Notes under the pieces: model-generated
Told to the model about the DNA's origin: nothing
What the model saw: only the letters and a program-made list of their open reading frames with translations
Database searches by the model: none
Made by a program: the position numbers and the translations under genes
DNA from: JBGRQB01 sp041725875
GTDB lineage: Bacteria; Bacteroidota; Ignavibacteria; Ignavibacteriales; Melioribacteraceae
DNA length: 42,378 bases
Reading direction: 5' to 3'
Assembly: GCA_041725875.1 (NCBI GenBank)
Contig: JBGRQB010000017.1
Coordinates: 1 to 42,378, forward strand
Shown: in pieces, positions 18,181 through 27,281 of the stretch
How positions within the stretch are numbered: the stretch's first letter is position 1
How the letters are laid out: each line of letters starts with the position of its first letter

Positions 18181-20958
18181 TCAAACAATTTTTTTCAAAA
18201 ACTTTCCTGTGTGAGATTTTTTATTTTTTGCAATTTCTTCGGGAGTTCCGGTTGCAATGATCATTCCTCCTTTATCACCCGCTTCAGGACCCAGATCAAT
18301 TATATGATCAGCACACTTGATAACATCCAGATTATGTTCAATAATTACAACTGAATTGTTGTGCTTTATAAGCATATTAAAACAATTCAAAAGTTTACTG
18401 ATGTCATGAAAATGAAGACCGGTTGTCGGTTCATCAAAAATAAAAAGTGTGTGTCTGGTTTTCTTTTGTGCCGATAAATGTTTTGCGAGCTTAATACGCT
18501 GAGCTTCACCGCCTGAAAGTGTATTTGAAGGCTGACCAAGTTTTATGTAGCCCAAACCAACATCGGCAAGTACATTAAGATAATTCAGAATTTTAGGATC
18601 GGAACTGAAAAACTCAATTGCTTCATCTACCGTCATATCAAGTACGTCAACAATATTTTTTCCTTTATAGGTAATGTTGCGAGTTTCTTTTTTATACCTT
18701 GTTCCTTTACAATCTTCACATTCTAAAAATAAATCTGCAAGAAATTGCATTTCAATTTTTACAAAACCCTCACCTGAACAGGTTTCGCATCTTCCACCCG
18801 GAACATTAAAACTGAAATAACCGGGTTTGTGTCCGCGCGATTTTGCCTGTGGAGTTGCTGCAAAAAGTTCGCGTATTTTTTCAAATCCTTTTATGTACGA
18901 GATCGGGTTTGAGCGTGGAGATTTACCAATTGGCGATTGATCCACAATTTCGATTTCATCTATATGTTTTATTCCTTCAATTGATCTGTAAGCACCAATT
19001 TTAGGAGGATTCATTCCTTTAAGTTTTGCAAGTCCGCCGTATAAAACGTCGTGAATGAGTGTACTTTTCCCGGAACCGCTTACACCTGTTACAACTACAA
19101 ATTTGTGAAGAGGAACTTCAACATCAACTTCTTTAAGGTTATTTTCGGAAGCTCCTTTTATGATAATCTCTTTTGTTTTTTCAATCTTACGCTCTTCAGG
19201 AAGAGGAATTTCCAGATCACCATTCAGGTATTTTGCAGTAAGTGATTTTGGTTCTTTCAGAAAAGCTTTATAATTATTAACTGCTGTAATTTCACCACCA
19301 AAAGTTCCTGCTTTCGGACCCATATCAATTATCAGATCTGCTTCTTTCATCATTTCTGAGTCGTGCTCAACAACCAGAACCGTATTTTTAAGATCGCGAA
19401 GTGATTTCAGAATGTTTATGAGTCGCTCATTATCGCGCGGGTGCAGACCAATACTCGGTTCATCAAGAACATAAAGAGTGCCCATTAAGGCGGAACCAAG
19501 GGAAGTTGCCAGATTGATTCGCTGGGTTTCTCCGCCTGAAAGAGTTGAACTGATTCTGTCGAGAGTAAGATAACCGAGTCCGACATCATTCAGAAAAGCA
19601 AGTCGTTTTTGAATCTCTTTTAAAACACCGCCGCCCACTTTTTTCTCATAATCGCTGAGTTTTATTTTTTTCACAAACTCTTGAGCCTGTTCAATTGAGA
19701 ACTGAACCATTTCGGCAATTGAAATATCATTAATTTTCACTTGCAGAGCCTCTCTGCGGAGTCTGTGACCTTTACAGGCGTTGCAAGTCGTATAACCGCG
19801 GTATTTGCTCAGGAGCACTCTTATATGCATTTTATAGGTCTTTTGTTCAAGCTTTGCAAAGAAGCCGTCAATTCCCACAAAACCTGTGGTTCCTTTAAAT
19901 ATAAAATCTCTTTGCTGTTCGGTAAGATTTTCAAATGGAACATCAAGCGGAATATTATTTGGTTTGGAAATTCTTACAAGATCGCGCAGGTGTTTACTAT
20001 ATTTAACAGAGCGCCAGGGAGCAATTGCTCCTTCCGAAAGTGTGAGTTTCGGGTTCGGAATTACCAGATTGTTATCAATTCCGATGGTTTTACTGAATCC
20101 CTGACAAACGGGACAGGCACCAAAAGGATTGTTAAAAGAGAAAAAGCGGGGTTCCGGTTCTTCATATCTTATGTCGCAACATTCAAAAAACTTATTAAAT
20201 AATTTCGCTTCGTTTGTGACGGCATTAATTATTACTAATCTGCTTTCACCTTCTTTAAATGTTGTTTCAATAGAATCTGCAAGTGTTTCTCTTACTTTTC
20301 CTTTTTTAATTTTTATACGATCCACAACAGCAAAAATATTTTTTTTACTGCGCGGTGAGATATTTTCTTCATTCAGATCAACAAGTCGATCTTTATAGAA
20401 AATTCTGAAAAATCCTCTTCTTCTCAGAAGTTCAAGTTCTTCTTTTACGGTTTTTCCTTCGTGGAAATGGAGAGGGAATCCAAGATAAAATTTTCCGCCG
20501 TCTTCCTGTTCTTCAAGCCAGTTTGATACGGTTGTAGTTGTATCTTTTTTTACTTCTTTACCGCAGGAATAACATATTGTTTTTCCTACGCGTGCGTATA
20601 GCAGACGAAGATAATCATAAATTTCGGTAACAGTTGCAACCGTAGATCGGGGATTTCTGGAACCTGTTTTTTGTTCAATAGCAACTGCAGGTGAAATTCC
20701 ATATATGAAATCAACATCCGGCTTGTTTATTCTTTCAAGAAACTGCCGCGCGTATGATGATAAACTTTCAACATAGCGGCGCTGTCCTTCGGCGTAAACA
20801 GTATCGAACACAAGCGAAGATTTTCCGCTGCCACTTACACCTGTTACAACTATCAGGTGATTACGGGGTAATTCCAGATCAACATTTTTAAGATTATGTT
20901 CTCTGGCACCTTTTATAATAATTTTATCGTTTGAATATTTTTTTTCTTTTTTCGCCAT
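18181..20958 (-). CDS. uvrA: Excinuclease ABC subunit A
   Basis: DNA-damage recognition ATPase of nucleotide excision repair. It has two ABC ATPase halves: the first Walker A is GVSGSGKSS (40-48) and the second GVSGSGKST. Signatures are LSGGETQRINLA and LSGGEAQRIKLA, with Walker B motifs LYVLDEPSIGLHP and FIFDEPTTGLH. Zinc-binding Cys pairs are present (CYSC; CPVC with CNAC; CETC with CEDC). Its 925 aa agrees with the family (about 940). A single gene by its spacing: 97 bases separate it from mlaD, with a terminator for mlaD in the gap. No uvrB or uvrC is present in the window. Confidence 0.98.
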   Translation of the reverse strand: MAKKEKKYSNDKIIIKGAREHNLKNVDLELPRNHLIVVTGVSGSGKSSLVFDTVYAEGQRRYVESLSSYARQFLERINKPDVDFIYGISPAVAIEQKTGSRNPRSTVATVTEIYDYLRLLYARVGKTICYSCGKEVKKDTTTTVSNWLEEQEDGGKFYLGFPLHFHEGKTVKEELELLRRRGFFRIFYKDRLVDLNEENISPRSKKNIFAVVDRIKIKKGKVRETLADSIETTFKEGESRLVIINAVTNEAKLFNKFFECCDIRYEEPEPRFFSFNNPFGACPVCQGFSKTIGIDNNLVIPNPKLTLSEGAIAPWRSVKYSKHLRDLVRISKPNNIPLDVPFENLTEQQRDFIFKGTTGFVGIDGFFAKLEQKTYKMHIRVLLSKYRGYTTCNACKGHRLRREALQVKINDISIAEMVQFSIEQAQEFVKKIKLSDYEKKVGGGVLKEIQKRLAFLNDVGLGYLTLDRISSTLSGGETQRINLATSLGSALMGTLYVLDEPSIGLHPRDNERLINILKSLRDLKNTVLVVEHDSEMMKEADLIIDMGPKAGTFGGEITAVNNYKAFLKEPKSLTAKYLNGDLEIPLPEERKIEKTKEIIIKGASENNLKEVDVEVPLHKFVVVTGVSGSGKSTLIHDVLYGGLAKLKGMNPPKIGAYRSIEGIKHIDEIEIVDQSPIGKSPRSNPISYIKGFEKIRELFAATPQAKSRGHKPGYFSFNVPGGRCETCSGEGFVKIEMQFLADLFLECEDCKGTRYKKETRNITYKGKNIVDVLDMTVDEAIEFFSSDPKILNYLNVLADVGLGYIKLGQPSNTLSGGEAQRIKLAKHLSAQKKTRHTLFIFDEPTTGLHFHDISKLLNCFNMLIKHNNSVVIIEHNLDVIKCADHIIDLGPEAGDKGGMIIATGTPEEIAKNKKSHTGKFLKKIV

Positions 20959-21020
20959 AGCAGTCTTCTAAATTTTAAGCTTTAAACTTAATAAAAAATG
21001 GGATCTTATTTGAGGTTTCT

Positions 21021-21052
21021 GAAAATAAAAAATCCCGAATTAATCGGGATTT
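21021..21052 (-). terminator. Terminator after the mlaEFD operon
   Basis: On the minus strand the stem AAATCCCGA / TCGGGATTT (21044-21052 with 21030-21038, loop of five bases) runs into TTTTATTTTC. It lies four bases beyond the mlaD stop. Confidence 0.88.
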
Positions 21053-21055
21053 AAT

Positions 21056-22090
21056 CTATTTTTCAGTTTCGGCTTGTAATTCCTGTAAGGCTTTCAGCTT
21101 AATCTCAAGTTCTTTGTTTTGAGCCTTGAGAGTTTCAATTTTTTTATCAATTTCTTTTTCATAATCGGCTTTGTTCCAGTAACCGCGCTGTTCAAAGTAG
21201 CTTTTGAATAACCAGTTATGTTTCAAAGCTTCCATATTTTCTGCAAATGAAGCTGTTGCTGCCTGAGTGTTTTGCGTTGTATTTACAAGGTTATTGATAA
21301 TTGTTTTGATTGAATCAAAAGGTGCTTCGTCAGTAAGCATTTTTCCTACAAACCCTTTACCTTTTTTAACATCGGCAATCATATAGCTTATATCGCCGAT
21401 AGTTGTATCGAGTTTTTCAAGAACACTGTTTGTGTTGCGGGAAAGTCCGTCAACAAAGCTGGAAAGTTCATCAAGTTTTGATGTGATAAGGTTAAGACTT
21501 TTATCAGCAGATTTTGTGATTTTTACAGTTGAGTGATATAACTGATCATCGTTAACCAGCAGACCGATAGAGCCTTTTCCCTGATTTACTTTTTCTACTA
21601 TTTCGGAAAAATCTTTTGTGATCTCTTTTGTATATTTGATAATTCCCTGTGTTTCGGCAATAATTTCAGCCATATTAACCGGATCTTTTGATTTTACAAC
21701 ACTTCCTTCTGTTACAATTTCAAAATCGGTTGAACCAGGGGTTAAAGCCAAAATTTTTGCACCAACAAGTCCTTCGGTTTCAATTGAGGCTTCACTATCA
21801 AGTCGTACAAAATGAGAAATCTCTTTTCTTACATCAAAAGTAACTTCAACATTGGCTTTTTCACCGTTCTTAATAAGTACAATTCTGCTGACGGTCCCAA
21901 CATCCATACCACTTAACCTTACAGATGCTCCGGTTCTTAAACCTTCAACATTTGAAAAGTAAGCTTTCATACTCATCTTATCAGAAAAGAGAGAATCTTT
22001 ATTTCCGACAAGAAAAATTGCCAGAAATATTAGTGCCGTACCAAGAAATACAAAAAGGCCGAGTCGTGCACCTTTAAAATTTTTAAACAT
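21056..22090 (-). CDS. mlaD: MCE-domain lipid-transport protein (MlaD)
   Basis: Periplasmic substrate-binding subunit of an MCE/Mla-type phospholipid transporter. One N-terminal membrane helix (about residues 10-27) is followed by a single MCE domain (about 38-120, with GLRTGASVRLSGMDVG), then a long helical region (about 130-345) with a coiled-coil C-terminus rich in Glu/Lys/Leu. At 344 aa it is longer than E. coli MlaD (183 aa) because of this helical extension. Last gene of mlaE-mlaF-mlaD; the gap from mlaF is 20 bases. Confidence 0.92.
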   Translation of the reverse strand: MFKNFKGARLGLFVFLGTALIFLAIFLVGNKDSLFSDKMSMKAYFSNVEGLRTGASVRLSGMDVGTVSRIVLIKNGEKANVEVTFDVRKEISHFVRLDSEASIETEGLVGAKILALTPGSTDFEIVTEGSVVKSKDPVNMAEIIAETQGIIKYTKEITKDFSEIVEKVNQGKGSIGLLVNDDQLYHSTVKITKSADKSLNLITSKLDELSSFVDGLSRNTNSVLEKLDTTIGDISYMIADVKKGKGFVGKMLTDEAPFDSIKTIINNLVNTTQNTQAATASFAENMEALKHNWLFKSYFEQRGYWNKADYEKEIDKKIETLKAQNKELEIKLKALQELQAETEK

Positions 22091-22110
22091 TTAATACTCC
22101 AATAAATCAA

Positions 22111-22866
22111 TTATTTCATAACTTCTTTTGAAAAGAAGTTTTTCAGGAAGCGATCTTCCGATTTTGTTAACTGATCAATTTTTCCTTCGTAAATTATATC
22201 TCCTTCCTTCAGAAAAATAGCTCTGTCGGAAATAATTTCTGCACAAACAAGATCATGCGTAACTGCAATTGATGTCATATTAAGATGATTTTGCAGCGTA
22301 AGTATAAGATCGCTGATCTCTTTTGTTGTTATGGGATCGAGGCCGGTAGTGGGCTCGTCATACAACATAAGTTCAGGATCCGTGATAATCGATCTTGCCA
22401 GTCCGATTCTTTTTCTCATACCGCCGGACAGCTCCGATGGCATTTTATCAACAGCTTCAACAAGTGATACAAGTTCCAATGTTTCCAGAACTTTATGATC
22501 GAGTTCTTTTTGCGTCATCTTAAAATATCTTCTAAGAGGAAATTCAAGATTTTCACGTACAGTCATAGAATCGTACAAAGCTGCACCCTGAAACAAGAAT
22601 CCGATATGTTTTCTCAATTTGTTGAGTTTTTTCTTTTTTAGCGACCAGACATTTTTGTTTTTTACATAAACTTCACCACTGTCCGGTTCAAGCAGACCAA
22701 TAATACATTTCAGCAATACACTCTTTCCGGTTCCGCTTCGGCCGAATACAACAAGATTTTCACCTTTTTTAACATTGAGCGATATATTATCGAGCACAAC
22801 AAGGTCGTCAAATCTTTTGGAAAGATTATTTATTTCAACATAATTTATATTGTCGGCCATAACCAT
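22111..22866 (-). CDS. mlaF: Mla-type ABC transporter ATPase
   Basis: ATP-binding subunit of the MCE phospholipid transporter. Walker A is FGRSGTGKSV (42-49 core), signature LSGGMRKRIGLA (145-156), Walker B LMLYDEPTTGLDP with Asp169/Glu170. The GGMRKR signature is characteristic of the MlaF/TtgA subclass. The ATG at 22866 lies inside the end of mlaE (22-base overlap); a second ATG at 22860 is two codons later. Pairs with MlaE and MlaD on either side. No MlaB STAS protein is encoded here. Confidence 0.94.
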   Translation of the reverse strand: MVMADNINYVEINNLSKRFDDLVVLDNISLNVKKGENLVVFGRSGTGKSVLLKCIIGLLEPDSGEVYVKNKNVWSLKKKKLNKLRKHIGFLFQGAALYDSMTVRENLEFPLRRYFKMTQKELDHKVLETLELVSLVEAVDKMPSELSGGMRKRIGLARSIITDPELMLYDEPTTGLDPITTKEISDLILTLQNHLNMTSIAVTHDLVCAEIISDRAIFLKEGDIIYEGKIDQLTKSEDRFLKNFFSKEVMK

Positions 22867-23651
22867 AATGTAATTTTAACTAATAAAATATCTATTAAAA
22901 GAATCAATAAACTTGCCAAAACAACTGATGTAGTAGATGCTTTACCAACGCCTTCTGTTCCTCCCTGAGCAGTAAATCCTTTATAAGCGCCAACAATGCC
23001 GATTATAAAGCCAAAAACAAATGTTTTTGCAACTCCAGGAACAAGATCTCCAAATTCAACTGAACTTAAAACAGAATTTTGGAAGTAAGTGAAACTCATA
23101 CTTTCTGTAAGAATTACCGCCAGATAACTCCCGATTAACGCAATAAATATCACATAAATTGTTAAAAGCGGAAGAATAAGAGTTGTAGCAGTAACGCGTG
23201 TAACAACCAGATATTTAAAAGGTTTTACTGCAGATACTTCCATTGCGTCAATTTGTTCTGTAACGCGCATTGAGCCAAGTTCTGCGCCAATACCGGAACT
23301 TACTCTGCCTGCAAATATCAGGGCAGTAATCATCGGGGCAAGTTCTCTTATTACTGAAATTGCCACCATTCCCGGAAGGAAATCGGTTGCGCCGAATTTT
23401 TCCATAATGGGCTGACTCTGCATTGTAAGTACCAATCCGATTGCAAAACCTGTAATACTTACAATAGGAAGTGTTTTTACACCAAGTTCGTCCATATGTT
23501 TTTTAACTTCTGTTATTTCATAAGGAGGAACAAATACCTGTTTGAAATATTCAAATATGAATATTGTGAGTCCGGTAATATTCGCAAAAAAGTTATAAAC
23601 ACTTTGCGAAAGCTTTGGGTTACGTGTATATTTAATTTCTGGTAGTTTCAT
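22845..23651 (-). CDS. mlaE: Mla-type ABC transporter permease
   Basis: Membrane permease of the MCE transporter. It contains five to six hydrophobic helices and the MlaE-family stretches VLTMQSQP, SSGIGAELGSMRVTEQIDAM and VGAYKGFTAQGGTEGVG. The frame extends upstream to a TTG at 23675, but the ATG at 23651 (MKLPEIKYTR, 268 aa) fits the family length better and I chose it. First gene of its operon; a 62-base or longer gap and a hairpin separate it from yraN. Confidence 0.92.
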   Translation of the reverse strand: MKLPEIKYTRNPKLSQSVYNFFANITGLTIFIFEYFKQVFVPPYEITEVKKHMDELGVKTLPIVSITGFAIGLVLTMQSQPIMEKFGATDFLPGMVAISVIRELAPMITALIFAGRVSSGIGAELGSMRVTEQIDAMEVSAVKPFKYLVVTRVTATTLILPLLTIYVIFIALIGSYLAVILTESMSFTYFQNSVLSSVEFGDLVPGVAKTFVFGFIIGIVGAYKGFTAQGGTEGVGKASTTSVVLASLLILLIDILLVKITLWLWPTI

Positions 23652-23708
23652 CGCATAAAATTTATGACTAAACAAAGAAAGATATAAAATCTATTTAATT
23701 AATTGAAT

Positions 23709-23737
23709 GCAATAATTTTTCACAGTGAATTTATTGC
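23709..23737 (-). other. Hairpin directly after the yraN stop codon
   Basis: Arms GCAATAA (23709-23715) and TTATTGC (23731-23737), with further interior pairing (CAC/GTG), make a stable stem touching the yraN stop. There is no U tract, so it may be a weak terminator, an mRNA 3' end stabiliser, or part of the mlaE leader. Confidence 0.4.
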
Positions 23738-24094
23738 TTAAATATTTTCATAATGATTTAGTTTGAAAGAGCCTTTACTATCGAACAAAATTGTGATAAC
23801 ATCAATTCGGCAATCTACATTTTCAATATTGTTTTTGTAGAGGTAGTACTCGGCTGTTCGGTACAGCGCGGTATGTTTTTTTCTGGTGATGGCAAATTCA
23901 GGGTCACCGTAATTTTTATTTTTTCTTGTCTTAATTTCAAAAAACACTAACACTCCGTCCAGTTTGGCAATTATATCAATTTCGCCATTCTTAAACTTAA
24001 AATTAGTATCCAAAACATTGTAGTTGTTTTTTATCAGATAATTTCTTGCAATTTCTTCACCCTTGCGTCCAAGAAGAACTTTTTCCTGTCCCAT
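23738..24094 (-). CDS. YraN/UPF0102-family putative endonuclease
   Basis: Small soluble protein of the restriction-endonuclease-like fold (UPF0102). The core G-E38-I-D40-IIA ... VFFE53-I-K55-TR is the D-ExK-type metal site of that superfamily. Its 118 aa is the normal length. The family often lies next to rnhB, as here, but its biological role is not established. GAGG lies a few bases before the ATG; the gap from rnhB is 17 bases. Confidence 0.93.
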   Translation of the reverse strand: MGQEKVLLGRKGEEIARNYLIKNNYNVLDTNFKFKNGEIDIIAKLDGVLVFFEIKTRKNKNYGDPEFAITRKKHTALYRTAEYYLYKNNIENVDCRIDVITILFDSKGSFKLNHYENI

Positions 24095-24111
24095 TTGCCA
24101 CTGCCTCTTAA

Positions 24112-24729
24112 TTAAAACAAGGATTTCTCCTCATTTTCTTCCAAAATTTTTCTTAAAAATGATTTTCTGTGTAATTCGGTAGCACCAAACTTTTTCACAG
24201 CTTCTCTATGTTCTTTTGTCGGATATCCTTTGTTTTTTTTCCAGTTATATTCCGGAAAATTTTCAGCATATTTTTCCATTAGTCTGTCACGCGTAACTTT
24301 TGCCAAAATAGAAGCTGCTGCAATTGCCTGAGATTTTGCATCTCCTTTTACAATGGTTTCTGTTTTTACGTGAGTATAAAAGGATTTATTTCCGTCAATT
24401 AATATCAAATCAGGTTCAACCTGAAGTTTACTGCAGGCTATTTTCATTGCTTTAAGAGATGCCTGCAAAATGTTTATTTCATCTATTTCGTTGTTGTCAA
24501 TTATTCCAATTCCGTATGCCCGACTTTTTTCAAGTATTTCATCAAAAAGGATATTTCTGACTTTTTCCGAAAGTTTTTTTGAGTCGTTAATTTTTTCAAT
24601 AACTGTGTTGTCATCAAATATTACTGCTGCGGCAACAACCGGACCGGCAAGAGGTCCGCGACCCGCTTCATCAACTCCGGCTATTCTTTTTATTTCAGAT
24701 GTTAAAAATTTATTGTCAAATTCTTTCAT
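24112..24729 (-). CDS. rnhB: Ribonuclease HII
   Basis: Removes ribonucleotides and RNA from RNA-DNA hybrids. The catalytic set fits Asp20-Glu21 (GVDEAGRGPLAGPV), Asp112 (LILIDGN) and Asp130 (KGDAKS), with spacing like other RNase HII enzymes. Its 205 aa is standard. Its ATG overlaps the TGA of the UbiA-like gene (ATGA), and yraN follows, so the three are co-transcribed. Confidence 0.97.
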   Translation of the reverse strand: MKEFDNKFLTSEIKRIAGVDEAGRGPLAGPVVAAAVIFDDNTVIEKINDSKKLSEKVRNILFDEILEKSRAYGIGIIDNNEIDEINILQASLKAMKIACSKLQVEPDLILIDGNKSFYTHVKTETIVKGDAKSQAIAAASILAKVTRDRLMEKYAENFPEYNWKKNKGYPTKEHREAVKKFGATELHRKSFLRKILEENEEKSLF

Positions 24730-25538
24730 TTTAATCCTGCATAAACTGCAATTATAATCGTAAGTAAATTAAGTCTTAATGTAACAACAAGAGCGCTTAC
24801 ATTAGATTTTCGATATCCTTTAAAGATTTTTAACAAGGTGAATATCAGACATAAATTTGCGGTGAGCATTATTATTGTAAGATAATCAAATTTGTAGACT
24901 CCCTGCAAATAAGGATAAAGTGATATTAACAAAAATCCCGGGATAAGAGCCGATAAAAACGACTTTGCATCCTTGTCTGTTATTTTTTCATAATACCTTG
25001 AGTAATCAAGATAATTTATGATATATGTAAAGATACAAAACAAAGCGGCGGGAAACATAAGTGAGTTTGCATTTCCTGCTTCAATGCCTGAATAAAGTAT
25101 CATTATTGCCGCGATAATTCCTCTGGAAAATGGGAATCTGTATGGATTTTTCCGACAACTTTTACTGCTGTATTTATTAAAAAGGGTAACAAACACTGCT
25201 AAAAACATCGGGAAAGTTCCAATGAATGTAGATAAAAGTATTGCGCTCAATGTGAAGTAAGTGTAGTAAGCCATTGCTTCAAAAGGAGAAATAATTTCCT
25301 TTGATAAAACATTTCCGGGAAAGTTTAATTTCAGCTTCAGGGTTTCATAATATTCTTTAATTATTTCATTTGCAAAGCTGATAAAAAGCCATGCCATTCC
25401 GCCTAGAATAGTTGTGTTAATATCATTTTCCGTTCCTATAAAAAATATGGCAAACATAACCACAAGAGAATTTATAAAGGCACTGAGCGGCCTTATCATA
25501 ACAAGAAGGACTTTAAATTTATTTATGAGTTTTGACAT
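24726..25538 (-). CDS. UbiA-like polytopic membrane protein with degenerate active-site motifs
   Basis: A membrane protein of about seven to nine helices and 270 aa that resembles UbiA prenyltransferases in layout: an RP motif at residues 16-17 in helix 1, an N57-E-I-I-K-E-Y-Y-E65 stretch where UbiA enzymes have NDxxDxxxD, and later NYLDYSRYYEKITDKD where the second Asp-rich motif should be. In the first motif the three Asp positions are Glu58, Lys61 and Glu65. It may bind another substrate or have lost transferase activity. The call rests on overall pattern only. It lies between the Omp85 gene (three-base gap) and rnhB (four-base overlap). Confidence 0.55.
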   Translation of the reverse strand: MSKLINKFKVLLVMIRPLSAFINSLVVMFAIFFIGTENDINTTILGGMAWLFISFANEIIKEYYETLKLKLNFPGNVLSKEIISPFEAMAYYTYFTLSAILLSTFIGTFPMFLAVFVTLFNKYSSKSCRKNPYRFPFSRGIIAAIMILYSGIEAGNANSLMFPAALFCIFTYIINYLDYSRYYEKITDKDAKSFLSALIPGFLLISLYPYLQGVYKFDYLTIIMLTANLCLIFTLLKIFKGYRKSNVSALVVTLRLNLLTIIIAVYAGLK

Positions 25539-25541
25539 AAT

Positions 25542-27281
25542 TTAGAATTCGTTTATTAATCCAATATGAATTTTACCCTGAGTGAAAGTATCTTCTTTAC
25601 CCAAAGCATAACTGATACTCATCAAACCTAAGGAAGTTTCCAGACTAATTCCACCTCCGTAGCCTGTTATAAAATCGGAAATTTCCGGTGTCCCGGCCGT
25701 CTGGTTTTTGTCGAGTTGAAAATAACCTGTGTCGAAAAAGAGAAAAAGAAAAGAACGATCTTCAAGACTGTATCTGTACTCAAGATTTGACCAGAATACT
25801 CTGTTGCCCGAAAACTGTTTTTCTCTGTAGCCGCGCAAAGTATTATTTCCGCCGATAAAATAATTATCACTGCTTTCGGTTAAATCGCTTCTTACTTCCC
25901 GGCCTCCAAGTTTCAGAACCAGAGTATGTTTCAGAGAGAAGGTTTTGTAATACTCAAAATCTATTTCAAATCGTTTTATTTCAATATTTTTATCGGAAAT
26001 ATTTGTAATAAACTCTTTGGGTCCGTTAATACTTTTGCTGCTGTACTTAAAATTGTTACTCAGATAAAATCCTGATTTTGGAGCAAGAAAATCGTTTCTT
26101 GTGTCAATTGTCAGATTTATACCGGTTGTAATTATTGATGAATTATAAACCGTAAAGACAGGCGGTTCTTTCAGAGTCGGAATTACAGATTCGGTTTCAA
26201 AGATAAATCCGGCTTTTATTTTATTTGAGATCAGATAAGAAATTTCAGCTGACAGATATCGTTTTACATAAGTGGTATCTTGTTTTTTCTGATAAAGTTC
26301 CAGTCCCACAGATACAGGAAAATTAAACAGCCAGGGTTCGCGATACTTTAACTCAAGTTCCTGAGAGTTGCGATTAAACTGTTTCCATCTTACGGCTCCC
26401 ATTCTGCCTGTACCAAAAAGGTTTCGCATACTGATATTTACAAAACCGGTAAAATATCCGTCTTCGGTTTTAGTTTTGGGCACGTAACCGGCAATGCCGT
26501 CAAAGTTATTTGTGTTTTTCTCCTCAACCTCAATTTCTATAATTCCTTTTCCATCCGGGAGTATTTTATATTGCAGAGGTGAGACAGTCTTAAAATAATT
26601 CAATCTTATCAAATTTGTGTGCGCTTCTTCAAGCTGAGGTTCATCAAAAAGGTCTCCTTCTCTGAATGGAAGTTCGCGCAAAATAACATAATTTTCTGTT
26701 GAAGTGGTTCCGGTTACAACAATTTTATCAATTACCGATTTTATCCCTTGAGATATTTCCAGATAAATATCTGCTTTGTTTTGATTTATCAGCACAGATT
26801 TTATTTCAATCTTTGCAAAGGAAAATCCTTTTTGCTCAAGTGAGGTTAAAAGTTTTTCTGTAAGTAGATGCAGATTTAAACTGCTTAAAATTTCATTTTT
26901 GTATTGAGTCGCAATAGTTTTTAACTCGGGAAATTCATTGGAAAAGGAGACAGAGTTGATTACAGTTGCTTCGCCGGCTTCAAAGTTGAATGTGAGTTCA
27001 ACTTCAGATGAATCTTCATTAAACTCAATTTTTTGATCAATGAATCTGGCAGAATAATAACCCTGATTTGAAAATTCGTTATAAATAAAAGTAAATAGTG
27101 AATCTGTTTTTGCCGGATTGAAATCACTGTTTAGAAATTTCTGATTTATATTATCCAGCACCGATTCAGGCAGCATTTGACCTGAATCGATATCTATTTT
27201 TGTAATTTTTTGCGCACTTAAAGTATGAAGTGATAAAAAGATGAGAAAAAAAAATATTTTTTTACTGAACCGGTGTGTCAT
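25542..27281 (-). CDS. Omp85-family outer-membrane protein with three POTRA domains (TamA-like)
   Basis: Predicted outer-membrane insertase or secretion pore. A signal peptide (FFFLIFLSLHTLSAQ) is followed by three POTRA-like domains at about residues 24-100, 102-180 and 182-258, then a 16-strand beta-barrel region ending in a typical barrel terminus (GLINEF). The barrel shows the conserved LRGYREKQF (L6-loop VRGF/Y motif) and RNDFLAPKSGFY. Three POTRAs and about 580 aa match TamA better than BamA (five POTRAs, about 800 aa). No TamB is encoded in this window. I used the ATG at 27281; a TTG one codon upstream is also open. The start overlaps the PfkB gene by 20 bases. Confidence 0.85.
   Translation of the reverse strand: MTHRFSKKIFFFLIFLSLHTLSAQKITKIDIDSGQMLPESVLDNINQKFLNSDFNPAKTDSLFTFIYNEFSNQGYYSARFIDQKIEFNEDSSEVELTFNFEAGEATVINSVSFSNEFPELKTIATQYKNEILSSLNLHLLTEKLLTSLEQKGFSFAKIEIKSVLINQNKADIYLEISQGIKSVIDKIVVTGTTSTENYVILRELPFREGDLFDEPQLEEAHTNLIRLNYFKTVSPLQYKILPDGKGIIEIEVEEKNTNNFDGIAGYVPKTKTEDGYFTGFVNISMRNLFGTGRMGAVRWKQFNRNSQELELKYREPWLFNFPVSVGLELYQKKQDTTYVKRYLSAEISYLISNKIKAGFIFETESVIPTLKEPPVFTVYNSSIITTGINLTIDTRNDFLAPKSGFYLSNNFKYSSKSINGPKEFITNISDKNIEIKRFEIDFEYYKTFSLKHTLVLKLGGREVRSDLTESSDNYFIGGNNTLRGYREKQFSGNRVFWSNLEYRYSLEDRSFLFLFFDTGYFQLDKNQTAGTPEISDFITGYGGGISLETSLGLMSISYALGKEDTFTQGKIHIGLINEF

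Noticed and set aside
19741..20202. Open frame of 153 codons on the plus strand
   Set aside because: It lies wholly inside uvrA on the other strand; the protein looks like no family and the minus-strand reading is fully conserved UvrA.
22845..22866. Possible frameshift between mlaE and mlaF
   Set aside because: Both proteins are complete with normal ends and starts; a 22-base overlap is ordinary in this densely packed block.
23652..23675. TTG at 23675 as start of mlaE
   Set aside because: It would add eight residues ahead of a conventional MKLPEIKY start with no ribosome-binding site advantage.
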